Shown in pieces: positions 1-12,500 of a stretch of DNA of 20,000 bases. Made by a program: the position numbers and the translations under genes. This DNA is from Armadillidium nasatum (taxonomy: Eukaryota; Arthropoda; Malacostraca; Isopoda; Armadillidiidae), in the NCBI GenBank assembly GCA_009176605.1, contig SEYY01004142.1, positions 1 to 20,000 on the forward strand. The letters run 5' to 3'. A model generated the notes under the pieces. That model did no database searches and had not been told where the DNA came from. It saw only the letters and a list, made by a program, of their open reading frames with translations. Every line of letters starts with the position of its first letter. Positions within the stretch are counted from its first letter, which is position 1.

Positions 1-324
1 TGTTTTGAGAAAATGTATAATAAAATTAAATATTTACATATATAAGAATTTAAATAATTTTTAAAAAGACAAATCTATAAATATTATTTCAAATTTATAA
101 TTGTAAGGTTGGTTACACAAATCTTATATAAGAGAAGTTTATAGAAACAATAAAAAAATGAAGTGACCTTATTTTATATTATTCTCATCGCTGTTTCGCG
201 GTCAATGAATTTTAGCCATTGCATGTCTCTTTTATTCTTATATTTCACTCTACAGGTGATAAATTTAATGACAGTTTTGAAAATTTTAATAAACCAACTT
301 ATAAATATTAATACGGAGATTGTC

Positions 325-327
<3 letters not shown>
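1..327. other. AT-rich non-coding sequence, no gene seen
   Basis: This stretch has ordinary mixed AT-rich sequence with no coding signal. The one open frame across it (163-369 on the plus strand) ends in a run of lysines translated from the neighbouring A run and shows no recognisable domain, so I do not call it. An AATAAA hexamer lies at 288-293, about 35 bases before the A run. In DNA this AT-rich that hexamer is expected often by chance. Confidence 0.6.

Positions 328-359
<32 letters not shown>
328..359 (+). repeat. Poly-A run, 32 bases
   Basis: This is an uninterrupted A run on the plus strand. It could be a retroposed poly(A) tail of something to its left or a plain mononucleotide microsatellite. 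It is not the tail of the adjacent reverse-transcriptase fragment. That fragment reads on the minus strand, where this run would be poly-T. Confidence 0.9.
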
Positions 360-361
<2 letters not shown>

Positions 362-365
362 TAGA

Positions 366-2501
<2,136 letters not shown>

Positions 2502-2554
2502 AAAAAAAATAAAATAAAATAAAATAAAATAAAAATAAATAAATAAAAATAAAC
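2502..2554. repeat. (AAAAT)n / (AAAT)n short tandem array
   Basis: An A run grades into about five AAAAT units and then into AAAT units on the plus strand. It is a simple A-rich microsatellite of about 50 bases. Confidence 0.85.
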
Positions 2555-2875
2555 GAAGTGTATATAATTTTTTTGTACATTTTTCTTGATTAAAAAGGAA
2601 AAATTAATTAAGTGTTAAAAAATGAATAGTATTTTTATAGGATAGGAAATGAAATAAATTATTTTAATATATTATATATATTTTATTGTATATTACATAG
2701 AAGGATGTAATATATTATTAATAAATATTTCTTTCGGTTATTATTATATGGAAAAAGATACTATGGGGAATTTAAGGTAATAAATAAATGGACTTGTTTT
2801 GAACAATTTTCAATGTAAAATTTCAGTAAAAACCTCAGATAATCACTGAGATAGGGACGGTTGACCGACGCACTT
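2555..2875. other. AT-rich unique sequence, no gene seen
   Basis: I see no coding signal or repeat here. The right end leads into the GTGCG minisatellite through a short GC-richer stretch containing GACGG and GACCGACGCAC words. Confidence 0.55.
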
Positions 2876-3188
2876 ATATATGCGGTGGGGTGCGGTGCGG
2901 AGCAGTGCGGTGCGGAGCTGTGCGGTGCATCAAGTAATTTAAGTGTTCCTTTGCTGAGAGCTCAGGTGCTTGGTGTCGTTCGATAAGAAAATAGGACCGG
3001 TATTAAGGTGCGGTGAGGTGCGGTGCGGTTGCAGTGCGTTTCGGTGAGGTACGCGGTGTGGTTCGATGTGCGGTGCGGTGCGGTGAGGTGCGGTGAGGGG
3101 CAGTAATTAATTTCAGTGCCCCTGTGCTGAGAAAACAAGTGTGTAGTGTTATGCGATAAGAAAATATGAACAGTGATAAGGTGCGGTG
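2876..3188 (+). repeat. GC-rich GTGCG minisatellite with 173-bp higher-order period
   Basis: The block is built from GTGCG/GTGAG pentamers, which form three clusters (about 2881-2928, 3007-3100 and a short final one at 3181-3188). The clusters are separated by two related spacers at 2931-3005 and 3101-3178. Matching words recur 173 bases apart: GCTGAGA at 2953 and 3126, GATAAGAAAATA at 2982 and 3155, and AAGGTGCGGTG at 3005 and 3178. So the pentamer cluster plus spacer is itself tandemly duplicated. The composition is strikingly GC-rich for this window. Runs such as GGTGCGGTGCGGTGAGG could form a two-tier G-quadruplex on the plus strand. No open frame spans it. Confidence 0.88.
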
Positions 3189-4370
3189 AAAAACTGCTTC
3201 GCTCAGTGAGTCCTAAATTGAGACAATTGTTAAAAATATAAAAACAAAATTTTCAATAGAGAAAGAAATGTCACACGTGAGAGAGTCGCTTCAATTTAAT
3301 TTAAAAAAAAAAAAATAATAAAAAATAATTTGCTCTGATATTTTCATCCTTTGTCCCAACGAATTACTGGGACCTTTAATCTAGTCATCATATAGTAAAA
3401 GAAACCTTTCAATTATATTCTAGATTCTAGATTAAGATAGAATTTTCTTTTCTATTTCATTATTTTTTCAGAGGGAAATAGATCTCGTGAAGACCGCCAA
3501 TTAACCTTTTGTGGACTCCATTAATGAGATCTCTTTAATTTATGGGTAAATCTGATACTAGTTATTAACTTACCCGAACAAACTTTGGTAAATATATTAA
3601 GATTGGCAAACATAATTATTATACGTATTATCAGATGGTAAAGTAATTAGTCACGCTAACACACGAATAGTTATAGACTAGTATTAAAATTAATGAGCTC
3701 TTACAAAATTAAAGGATATATATAAAAAGTAAACATTTATGGAGCATAAATTATGCAATTAAGAGTTCAAATTCTTTATATTATTAAGTTAAATACTAAA
3801 TTAAAATAAAAATAAAAAATGAGTGGAACTTTTAACTAGACGGTATATGATCTCAGCGCACGCGCTATACATTAATGTTAAAATTGTAGTATAATATACG
3901 GAATATTATATTATAATAGGAGTAAAAATAGGTTAGTATTATCAGATTTAATAGATATAATACGTGAAATAGGGTAGTATTTAGTATATAGTATATAAGG
4001 TATAAGGAGATTATTACTTACTATATACTTTTTCTATATATTCACTAGGACTAACAGTAGGATCTTTGTGCCATAACTAGAAACTAGACACAATGAACAT
4101 GTCACCGGTGAACTGTGCTTTCTCAAAAATAAAATCGATATATTTTCTCTTAAGAATAAACAAATGAAACAGAGCATACAATGCGAGGGGGATAAAGGAT
4201 TTAAAACACGATTCGTTTAGAGCTTAGATTGGTACAAGAATGAGAATTCCTATATTGATTCCAGAATCTATAATTTTAATATTTTTTAATTTATTATTGG
4301 GCATTTATAATATGATTATTACTCCTCATTTTATTAATTAATAATATAGTATGTCAGTGGAGTATTGTTT
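3189..4370. other. AT-rich unique sequence, no gene seen
   Basis: The sequence is mixed AT-rich with a 13-base A run near 3303-3315. No open frame of note, RNA gene or transposon end was recognised. From about 3880 rightward the sequence becomes richer in TA and TAGTA words, the start of the low-complexity style that dominates the next few kilobases. Confidence 0.55.
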
Positions 4371-4394
4371 ATTATTAATTATTATTATTATTAT

Positions 4395-4465
<71 letters not shown>

Positions 4466-4740
4466 TATTATTTTGTTATTATTATGATTATTATTATTTT
4501 TTTTATTATGTGTAGTAGGTGAACTATTATTATACATTATTATTATTTTTTTTTTATTTATTTTAATTTTTATTTTCCATTTTCCATTTTTATTATATTA
4601 TTACTGTTATTCATATAATGTTTTTATTATATCTATTATTATATTATTATTATTATTAATCTCATTACTTCATGATTATTATTATTATTATTATTATTGT
4701 CTCATTATTTATATTTAGTAGTTATAATTATTATTATTCT
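4371..4740. repeat. Degenerate (ATT)n region containing a long T run
   Basis: TTA/ATT trinucleotide units lie on both sides of the T run and continue, interrupted, to about 4740, with clear arrays near 4376-4395, 4640-4656 and 4675-4698. It reads as an old, decayed trinucleotide microsatellite. No coding potential was seen. Confidence 0.85.
4398..4463. repeat. Poly-T run, 66 bases
   Basis: This is an uninterrupted T run within the ATT-rich region. On the minus strand it is poly-A, so it could be the tail of a minus-strand retroposon, but no recognisable element sits beside it. Arising by slippage from ATT units is equally plausible. Confidence 0.92.
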
Positions 4741-5716
4741 TAAATTATTATGTACTCTATATATTATTATCTTAGATTATTATCAAATGAGAGGTCAGAG
4801 TGGACGCACCAACGAGAATGCATTTATTTCTAGATATGCTGTTTTAGTGTGTATAGTCTCCTATATTATAAGATAAGAAAATTATACATAATTAGTATAG
4901 TAGACCATAGTTATATATATATATGTACTAGTATATATATTAGAAGGTAATTGGATTTGAGTGAGGAGGATAAATCGAGGAGTCTACCTTAATATTGATA
5001 GTATAGTAAGTTATTTATAGATAACAATGTTGAGTGTAGTGAGAGTTATCATCTATTTAGAAGAATGAGGTATATAAATATACTCATATAGCAGTATATT
5101 ATGACCTATCCTATAAGTAATCAAGAATAAATAGATGATATAGGAAAGATATGAGGTAATAATAGATATAAGCAATAAGTTAGAGTTGTATATATAATAT
5201 ATTATTTAATATATATTTATTGCAATATTTATGATATGCTATAGTATAATACGTAGTAGATAGCAAGGAATAGATAGTAATAACATAGAAATAATAGTAA
5301 TATTAGTTAATTGAACTACTATATATATATATTTACTACATGATAATATAGTAAAAAATAATAGTTTTTATATGTGATATCTTACGAAAGATAATATATA
5401 TAATATATATGATATATAATAATATATATGACATGTAATAATATATATGATATATAATTATATATATAAGTTATATAAATAACTTGAGTATATTTCATAA
5501 TAAGAGTATATATTTTGATAAAGTAACGTAATATGTAGGAGACACGGAGGAGTCACGAAAATTAGGGCTGCTTCTTCATTGGCTTTATTTTAAGCGTAAC
5601 CACTTGAACACATATCTCTAAAATATAAAAATATATACTCTCTTCATTGCAAATATAGGGTACGCGAGGGTATAATTCATTGAAACATTGCAAGGGCGCA
5701 TTGAAAAGATGATATT
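4741..5716. other. TA-dense, purine-skewed low-complexity sequence
   Basis: This stretch is rich in TATA, TAGTA and ATAA words with few long homopolymers, and no gene is visible. On the plus strand G clearly exceeds C (my hand count for 5041-5220 is about 27 G to 11 C). It resembles a heavily decayed TA microsatellite or a poorly resolved consensus. The minus-strand open frame starting within 5562-6026 is a translation of the GA tract that follows. Confidence 0.5.
5402..5458. repeat. 19-bp minisatellite, three copies
   Basis: Three head-to-tail 19-base units lie at 5402-5420, 5421-5439 and 5440-5458. Units 1 and 3 are identical (AATATATATG then ATATATAAT). Unit 2 differs at two positions (ACATGTAAT in its second half). 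Confidence 0.85.
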
Positions 5717-5985
5717 GGAGAGAGAGAGAGAACAGAGAGCAGAGAGAGTAATGAAGGAAGTGAGATGAGAGAGGAGAAGAGAGAGAGAGATGCACTAGAG
5801 AAGAAGAAAGAGAGGTAAAGAGAGAGTATGCGATAAGAGAGAGAGAACATAGAAGAGAGAGGATATGATAAAGAGAGAGAGAGATGAAGGGAAGGAGGAA
5901 AAGATTAAAGGAGAAAGAGAGGAGAGAGAGAGAACGATAAAAGAGTAACATGAGACGGAGAGGAGAGCCTAGTGAGAGATCTGAA
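5717..5985 (+). repeat. Degenerate (GA)n polypurine tract, ~270 bp
   Basis: The plus strand is almost entirely A and G, with many GAGAGA blocks broken by rare T and C. Such polypurine/polypyrimidine tracts can form triplex (H-DNA) where mirror symmetry is good. The 154-codon minus-strand open frame over it (5562-6026) is Ser/Leu/Phe-rich because it translates CT repeats. It shows no domain, so I treat it as an artefact. Confidence 0.9.
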
Positions 5986-7440
5986 CAGCTTGTAAGGAAA
6001 GGCGTTCCTGGTATACCATCGGCCAAATGATGCAGAGTGTAACGCGTGCAAAGAAAGACTTTAACTGTTAGGAGACTAAAAATCAGTACTTATCGATTAT
6101 ATTGATATAAAATAAAAAAAAAAATTTTCACTCGCACTTACTTTGCTAAGTGAACATCACTCGGCACAATTAATATACGGTAAGGGTATAATAGACACCT
6201 ATATATATATTTTCTCACGGATATAATAATGGGGCTAAGTTACAAATTACATTTACCCATATTATGTAGGTAATATATAAAGTTATAATAATATACTAGA
6301 GTACTAATATATAAGGTAAATAAGAACTTAGACCTAGTAATATTATGATATACAGCAACTACTACAGAGGAAAGAGCTACATAGTCTCCTATAATATCGT
6401 ACGTAAAGAGCTAGTATAAGGTAGGTCCCGATTCTTTAGTGTGAAATGAACTATTGTATATAAAGAGACAGAACTGAGATAATAATATTTAGAAATATAA
6501 GTGATATAAGTAATTATGGAAATATATGTATAAATACTCTACATATAGTATATATAGATAGAATAGTAAAAATAAGTATTATTTAATACTAAGTATCTAA
6601 AATAAGTAGTAATAGAAAGACAATATTAATAGAGGTTTATATAATAGAATAAAGGATATCATAATATATATACATTAGATATATATTGGTAGTATTATTC
6701 TAATCACCAAGACGGTCCAGGGATAACGGGTAGGGATATAGCTGCCATACCTAATTAATCATATATATTAAGCTTTACATATATAAAATATAATTATGTA
6801 TATACTGGATAGTATGTATAGTAAAAATATATTTAGTATTATAGAGTACTAACGTCTAGTTATATAACTCATATATATATATACTTGACTCATTTGATGA
6901 TAATTCTAGTTAGTATAGCATATCATATATATAGTAATGATAATAAGCTATTGGCGGTATGGAATGATTATTGAAACATATTATAATATTGAAATATCTA
7001 GTCTCATATAAAAATAATTAAGGATATTTCGGAGTAGGAAGATAAAGGAAGAAGAAGAATAAAAATATTATAGTAGTGGTACTCTATATTTATATATATT
7101 GGAGTTTATAAATATATAGTTTATACTAAAATATATAATGAAATAGTATTTTAATATAATGTAAGTCAAGATATAATATTAATATGAGATAATATATATA
7201 ATAAAATAAACTCTAGAAGAATAATATAATAATTCATATCTATATATAGTATATTATTATATAAGTTATAAGTTATAAATAAATATATATACGAGAGTAA
7301 CTATCAAAGATAGAGCTTTAATAGTATCACTATATATAATTAGAAGTATATGAAGAAACCTTTATGCAGAAAACGCTGATATAGACGCTCTAGGAAAGAT
7401 GTACAGATGATACTTTTAATAAGGTGTTTTTAGACAGTAA
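5986..7440. other. TA-dense, purine-skewed low-complexity sequence
   Basis: A short mixed stretch (5986-6180) leads into long TA-dense sequence in the same style as 4741-5716. Most of it is composed of TATA, AGTA and ATAA words, with G above C on the plus strand. No gene, RNA or transposon was recognised. A GC-richer patch near 6710-6750 is too short to interpret. Confidence 0.5.
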
Positions 7441-7493
7441 AGTTGTCGTTATGAAGAAAAGGACCTGACAATTTCTTGTGGTTAAGGTTCCAC

Positions 7494-7526
7494 AACCCAC
7501 CCACCCATTCAAAAACCCACCCACCC
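7494..7526 (-). repeat. C-run block: two copies of (CCCA)n, potential G-quadruplex on the minus strand
   Basis: Two copies of AACCCACCCACCC occur 20 bases apart (starting 7494 and 7514), separated by a short ATTCAAA linker. They supply six runs of three C on the plus strand, and so six GGG runs on the minus strand, with one-base loops and a single nine-base loop. This layout fits an intramolecular G-quadruplex (minus strand) or i-motif (plus strand). It is unique in the window. Confidence 0.8.
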
Positions 7527-7566
7527 TTACACTTCTCACGAAGATCATGTAATGAAATTACCTATC

Positions 7567-7639
7567 ACTGTCACTGTCTCTCTCTCTCTCTCTCGTGCTC
7601 TCACACTCCATTCTCTCTCTCTCTTCTCGTGTCTCTCAT
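7567..7639 (+). repeat. (TC)n polypyrimidine tract
   Basis: The plus strand is dominated by TC dinucleotides, with a pure core at about 7576-7594 and further CTCT blocks to 7637. It is the strand complement in type of the GA tract 1.6 kb upstream, and it follows the C-run block by about 40 bases. Confidence 0.88.
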
Positions 7640-7860
7640 TTAAATATATATTATATATGAGCTATATTTAGAAAAATTTAGAGGTAATATTATAGTATAA
7701 GACAGTAAGGTATATAATAGTAGTATATATACACGTAATAATTATAAATATAATGAATTGAGGTATAATTGTCCTATAGACTACACTACTATACATTATA
7801 TAGCTTCTAACTACTGAGTTATACTTCAATAGGAGATTCACTTAAATATAAAGAATACAT
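7640..7860. other. TA-dense low-complexity sequence
   Basis: This is in the same style as the low-complexity zones upstream. Nothing else was seen. Confidence 0.5.
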
Positions 7861-8930
7861 AAAAAACAGATAAAGACATAAGAAAAAAGTCCATTAGAAT
7901 TGAAACGTCAATCTAAAAAACTAAAATATTGCAAAATGACTTGAATCGAAACGCGATCGCAGTGTTCTTTATGTCAGATAGGAGACTTGTCTCGTACTAA
8001 GTCGAACAGAATGAGAAAATGGATTCGAAAAAAAATTACCAGAATTACAATCTTTTTCCTTTATACGATGGACTAACTAAGGATCGCGTGGGAACACGAA
8101 CCTCCCTTAAACAGTATAATTGTTTTGGTTAAATTGGGGGATAATAACATTTTTATAAATATTTTAATTTTTATCAGATTGCCAATCTAATATAGCAAAG
8201 AACATATAATATTGCTTTTGGATTTTATTTGCATTTCTTAATGAAGTTTTCAATAAGGAGTAATTAGTTTCACGATTGAGATTCTTTACATTTCACTTCA
8301 ACATCGGTGTGATTGTCAAATTACACGGTAAAAAATAGAACCGCCACACAGGAGTATATCGATGATTGCACGGAATCTGGATTCTTTCCATATTAATGGA
8401 TGTTAAATTATATAATGCAGCTATGCTACATGGCCTTTAGGCATATAGGCTTTTACAAAACTTATTTTACACTGAATTTCAATCTGAACGTCTAGTGCTT
8501 TAAATAATGACGCTTTAAATCCATTGTGCACTATAGCATGCTCTCTGATTGTAGTTAACCTAAAAATATTAACGAACGACACACAGATAAGAGTATGATT
8601 ATGCAGGACACTAGATTCTTTTCCGCATATTAGGTAGGTGAAGGATGTGTATGAGAATTATATGTAGATAACACTGATTTGCACCAACGCTCTCTATTAC
8701 TATTAAATCTTATTTGTGAGGAAAAAGGATTCATATTGTCACGAAACTCTTTATAAATTGATTGTCTTTAAATGGTAAACTCTGTACGAATGTTGAATCT
8801 CTCAATATTAAGGAACTATGGTATCTCTTCTAACTTTTCACTGACATAACTTAAAGAAGAATTTACACAGATCATCGTGTGTATGGACTAACGCCCTTAC
8901 TTGTGGCTCTCTTTGTATAAGTTATTATCT
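7861..8930. other. Higher-complexity AT-rich sequence, no gene seen
   Basis: This kilobase is visibly more complex than its surroundings, with balanced words, occasional homopolymers and few TA runs. I found no long open frame and no tRNA-like cloverleaf. A degenerate internal duplication is listed separately. It may be ancient transposon or satellite sequence. Confidence 0.5.
8300..8760. repeat. Degenerate ~235-bp tandem duplication (two units, perhaps a third)
   Basis: Collinear matches recur at a nearly constant offset. TGATTGT occurs at 8310 and 8546 (offset 236), CACACAG at 8345 and 8580 (235), and GATTCTTTCC / GATTCTTTTCC at 8380 and 8614 (234). Sequence between these anchors also aligns with small gaps. 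A further TGATTGT at 8759 (offset 213) may begin a third unit, but the match after it is weak. This would be an old, diverged satellite-like repeat. Confidence 0.55.
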
Positions 8931-9498
8931 ATATCACGTATATATATCACAAATCTTATTATTATCTTTATATGTATTTATTATATATATAAATAAATAG
9001 TAAATGTTAATAAGAGTTAAATAGGGTCCTACTTGTAAATTTATATATATGGTTAAAGAACAGTGTTAAATAAAGATATTATGTATGGGTGGATGAATAA
9101 GGTATATATATATGGTGAAGGCATAGACATTACCATAATAATTGAATAGATTGGATATAAATAGTAGGTAACTCAACCACTCACTTAAGTAAGTAAACTC
9201 TACTACCTTACTTAGGGAAAATGTATTATATATATATATATAGGTAGATAAATATCAGTACTAGAGTAATATAAAAGGTAACGTAGTAATACCTATAATA
9301 AGGGCTAAGCGGTAAGGGAAAACCTGAAATGTAAGGTCCTATAATATAGTACTCACATATACATCTACTATATATATTATTAACTTACATACAATGAGAT
9401 GAATTAGTTTATATGTACTACTATATATTATAATTAGGGGGTGTGATAATATAGTAACTATCTAAATTTATATATATATATATTATATATATATATAT

Positions 9499-9501
<3 letters not shown>
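8931..9501. other. TA-dense, purine-skewed low-complexity sequence ending in a TA array
   Basis: TA-dense words dominate and G exceeds C on the plus strand. The right edge (about 9467-9498) is a short TA array that leads into the poly-T run. No gene was seen. Confidence 0.55.

Positions 9502-9540
<39 letters not shown>
9502..9540. repeat. Poly-T run, 39 bases, flanked by TA arrays
   Basis: The uninterrupted T run is bracketed by TA arrays on both sides (about 9467-9498 and 9541-9555). Confidence 0.93.
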
Positions 9541-9543
<3 letters not shown>

Positions 9544-10400
9544 TATATATATATAATTGTTAGTATAATCAGGTATATAATATAGCGTATAGTCCATAAT
9601 AACTCTATTATATTTATCCTACTATATTACTATATCCTACTTATATAAAATCATAATAAAATAATATTATTATGAATATTAGTAGAATTATTAATCTAGT
9701 AAGCATATTTAATACTAATTAATAGTATTTAAATAAAAACGATCATGATTAATTTAGTATTAATGCAGCTGTAATAAATATTAACTTATTTTTATTCAAA
9801 TATAATAGTGATTAAGAATCTATTCATTCAAGTAATGTGCCAAAAATTCCATTCTAAAATTTAATAATTATTATTGGATCCCATTATTTTTCAACTTAAA
9901 ATAAATCAAATATAACTAGTCTAATTTATTTTTGCTCTTTAATGATACGCTATGTATATTCAATTTTGCTATTAGTAAAAATTAAAATAACATTAATAAT
10001 ATTTATATATAATTATATTATTAATATAATTATATAATATTAATATATTATATAATAATATATATATATAATAATTATAAATAATATATTATTAATATAC
10101 TAGATAATAGATAATAGTTATAATGATGATATTTACTGGAGGTATATAATATTGATCGATATTTATTTTATATATATATCTGTAATTTGAGATGGTTTAA
10201 TATATTATTATAGTATGTGATATAAGTAAAGATTATATCTCAGGTGATAGTGATAGATAAAATATTATATATTATATATAGTATATAATATATAACACGC
10301 GATATAGATAATTATAGGTACACGGATGGCGTATATATAATTACTATATTCTATATAATACTTAATTATTATATATCGGAAAATTGCCGTGGCGGATACG
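9541..10400. other. AT-rich low-complexity sequence
   Basis: The first part (9560-9660) favours C over G on the plus strand, opposite to the sequence left of the T run. Around 10000-10110 the sequence is almost pure A/T with ATTAAT and TATAAT words. Around 10200-10330 G again exceeds C. No gene was seen. Confidence 0.55.
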
Positions 10401-10980
10401 AAATCAGATGTTCAATTTGATGAGGATGCGAATGCATATGATATATATATATTTATATATATGATCAGCCTGCACTTCTACATACTTACATATTTTAAAA
10501 ACTACTAAACCTACGTAAAAAAGGAAAACATTTTGGAATCCTTGTCGAATTGGGTAGAAAATTAATAAAATATTTGAAAATAAGATAAAAAAAAAAAAAA
10601 TTTGTACGACATTGATGAACTAAAAACTAATTTTCCCGTGAGTGATGATGATATTGTCGACTACTTTTCCTGCCGACGATTTGGGGTATTTCGCCATTTT
10701 TTCCCAATTTCGAAAATGTTTCAAAAAAATGAATTGACATTGCCAGACTTACGATTCTTTTCAGCGGTATAAAAAAAGTAAAATTTACTTATGTAATATA
10801 AATTATTATAAGAATTTATTTTTTATTTCATAATTTTCCTTACCTAAAATTCGACAAAGATTCCAAAAATAATACCCTCCTTTTAACCGTACCTTCAGTT
10901 AGTTTTTTACACATTATTTATTAGTATTGTAGAAATGTCTTACGGCCCATTCTCTTCATGGTCTATATTAATCTTAATCT
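10401..10980. other. Mixed-complexity AT-rich sequence, no gene seen
   Basis: This segment is more complex than its neighbours, with a 14-base A run at 10587-10600. All frames are interrupted and no domain or RNA fold was recognised. Confidence 0.5.
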
Positions 10981-11099
10981 TATAAATATTATCATAATTT
11001 TATTAATTAATATATTTATATACAAATTATTACTTATTATTAATTATATTATAATAATATTTAATATTTAAGATATATTAAATATATATTATATATATA

Positions 11100-11130
<31 letters not shown>

Positions 11131-11575
11131 AAATTAAAATATATTAGCGAATAGATACGTTATATTGAAAGAAAAGTAGTTAAAACTTATCTTAATTTCC
11201 TCCTACTAAAGTATTCCTGGAAACTATAATTTTTCATACGTCTGAAGTTTGGAGCCTGAATTTAAATTCCTAAAAATGCTAACACAGAAAAGAAACACTA
11301 ACATATATATAAAACTATATAAATATAAAAAGAATATAATTTATAATAAATTTATATATAATATAATACATACTGTACATAAATACGTAATAAAATATAT
11401 ACAACTAGTATATAATTATTCAAGTTACCGTCTATTTTTAATATGACACATATAACTATATTATAATAAAAATAATCTAATTTAATTAGATACATATAAT
11501 TCTATACCGTATTAACCTTAATTAAATTAATCATATACATTATAATATCCCTATATAAATATATATATATATATA

Positions 11576-11578
<3 letters not shown>
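10981..11578. other. AT-rich sequence with short TA arrays
   Basis: The DNA is nearly all A/T around 10980-11100 and again at 11540-11578. The 65-codon plus-strand open frame at 11249-11446 is Lys/Ile/Tyr/Asn-rich, as expected for chance translation of AT-rich DNA, and has no domain. Confidence 0.55.
11100..11123. repeat. Poly-T run, 24 bases, preceded by a TA array
   Basis: A TA array (about 11081-11099) runs directly into the T run, which is followed by AAATTAAAAATTAAAAT words. Confidence 0.9.

Positions 11579-11651
<73 letters not shown>
11579..11651. repeat. Poly-T run, 73 bases, preceded by a TA array
   Basis: This is the longest mononucleotide run in the window. A TA array (about 11559-11578) leads into it and TATTTATTTTAATTATT follows. 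A run this long is at the limit of reliable sequencing, so its exact length should not be trusted. Confidence 0.93.
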
Positions 11652-11653
<2 letters not shown>

Positions 11654-12340
11654 TTATTTTAATTATTATTAAAATACTCATTAAATTAATAAATAATAAC
11701 TAATGTCCAATCTTAACAACATAAAATAAATATTCTATAAAGTTTAGCATATTATGATCATATCAATTCATTTTATCCGATATACTAATTGATATTATAC
11801 TATGGGTAATCTTGCGATTTATCAGGTACAATATATTATTAAGATATTAATGTATTAAATTTTTATGATTTTAATTATATTCTAATAAGTGAACTATCAA
11901 GACAGTATAACTATATATAATAAGGTATGAACCCTTGATGAGACTATTATATTAGAGTAGGTGATACATATAGCGCATATTGCATTAATAGATTGAGTAC
12001 TTTCTTAAATCAACATTATATTTAAATCTAAAAAGTTTAATTAATTTATAAATAACTGTGCTTAATAAAGCTATAATTATATCAATAGTAGCGAGTTTAT
12101 ATATATAGTATACATTACATATATATATACTATAATAGAGTATAGATAATGTATACAATTTAATTCCTAATAATTCATAATCTTATTATAATATGAAAAT
12201 ATGTGTGACTATAGAGTATTATTTTCAAATTATACTTTATATTTACTATATATATAATAATATATCACTAAATATTTACATAAAATAATAATACTATAAA
12301 ATTTATTCTCTTATATTCAATATTAAAGTACCATCACGAT
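11652..12340. other. AT-rich low-complexity sequence, no gene seen
   Basis: This is mostly A/T with scattered TATA arrays (for example near 12097-12130 and 12247-12265). No coding or RNA signal was seen. Confidence 0.55.
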
Positions 12341-12500
12341 TCCGTAAGAGGAATATCAAGTTAATTTGCATCTCTTCTCAGGGTGGTGTTAGCGTGTAAA
12401 TGTGATTTTACATACACAACGAGTTCTGAGAATAAGTAAAAATGGACATAGCACGCGTAATTCTCCACGCACGAGAGAGCCAGGACTCACATAATCCTTT
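12341..12500. other. Short GC-richer island
   Basis: About 150 bases of visibly higher complexity and GC than the surroundings, including AGGGTGGTGTTAGCGTG and CACGCACGAGAGAGCCAGG words. All frames are interrupted and no RNA gene was recognised. It may be a remnant of a dispersed repeat, but I cannot identify it. Confidence 0.4.

Noticed and set aside
205..260. Pyrimidine-rich stretch ending in CTACAG, like a 3' splice site
   Set aside because: Such a motif is common by chance in AT-rich DNA, no exon follows, and a retroposed poly(A) copy next to it would not be expected to keep an intron boundary.
2844..3208. CACTGAG (2844-2850) and CTCAGTG (3202-3208) as terminal inverted repeats of the GTGCG block
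   Set aside because: Only seven bases match, with no target-site duplication, which is within chance.
5562..6026. 154-codon minus-strand open frame, Ser/Leu/Phe-rich, resembling a membrane protein
   Set aside because: It lies over the GA/TC tract and its composition follows from CT-repeat translation. No domain, signal or homologous neighbour supports it.
6715..6740. GGGATAACGGGTAGGGATA resembling part of a homing-endonuclease site
   Set aside because: The match to the known 18-base site is partial and broken, and no endonuclease gene or intron is present.
6725..6965. CCATACC and GGTATGG as a hairpin
   Set aside because: The flanking AGCTAT words are in the wrong order for an extended stem, leaving only a seven-base chance match.
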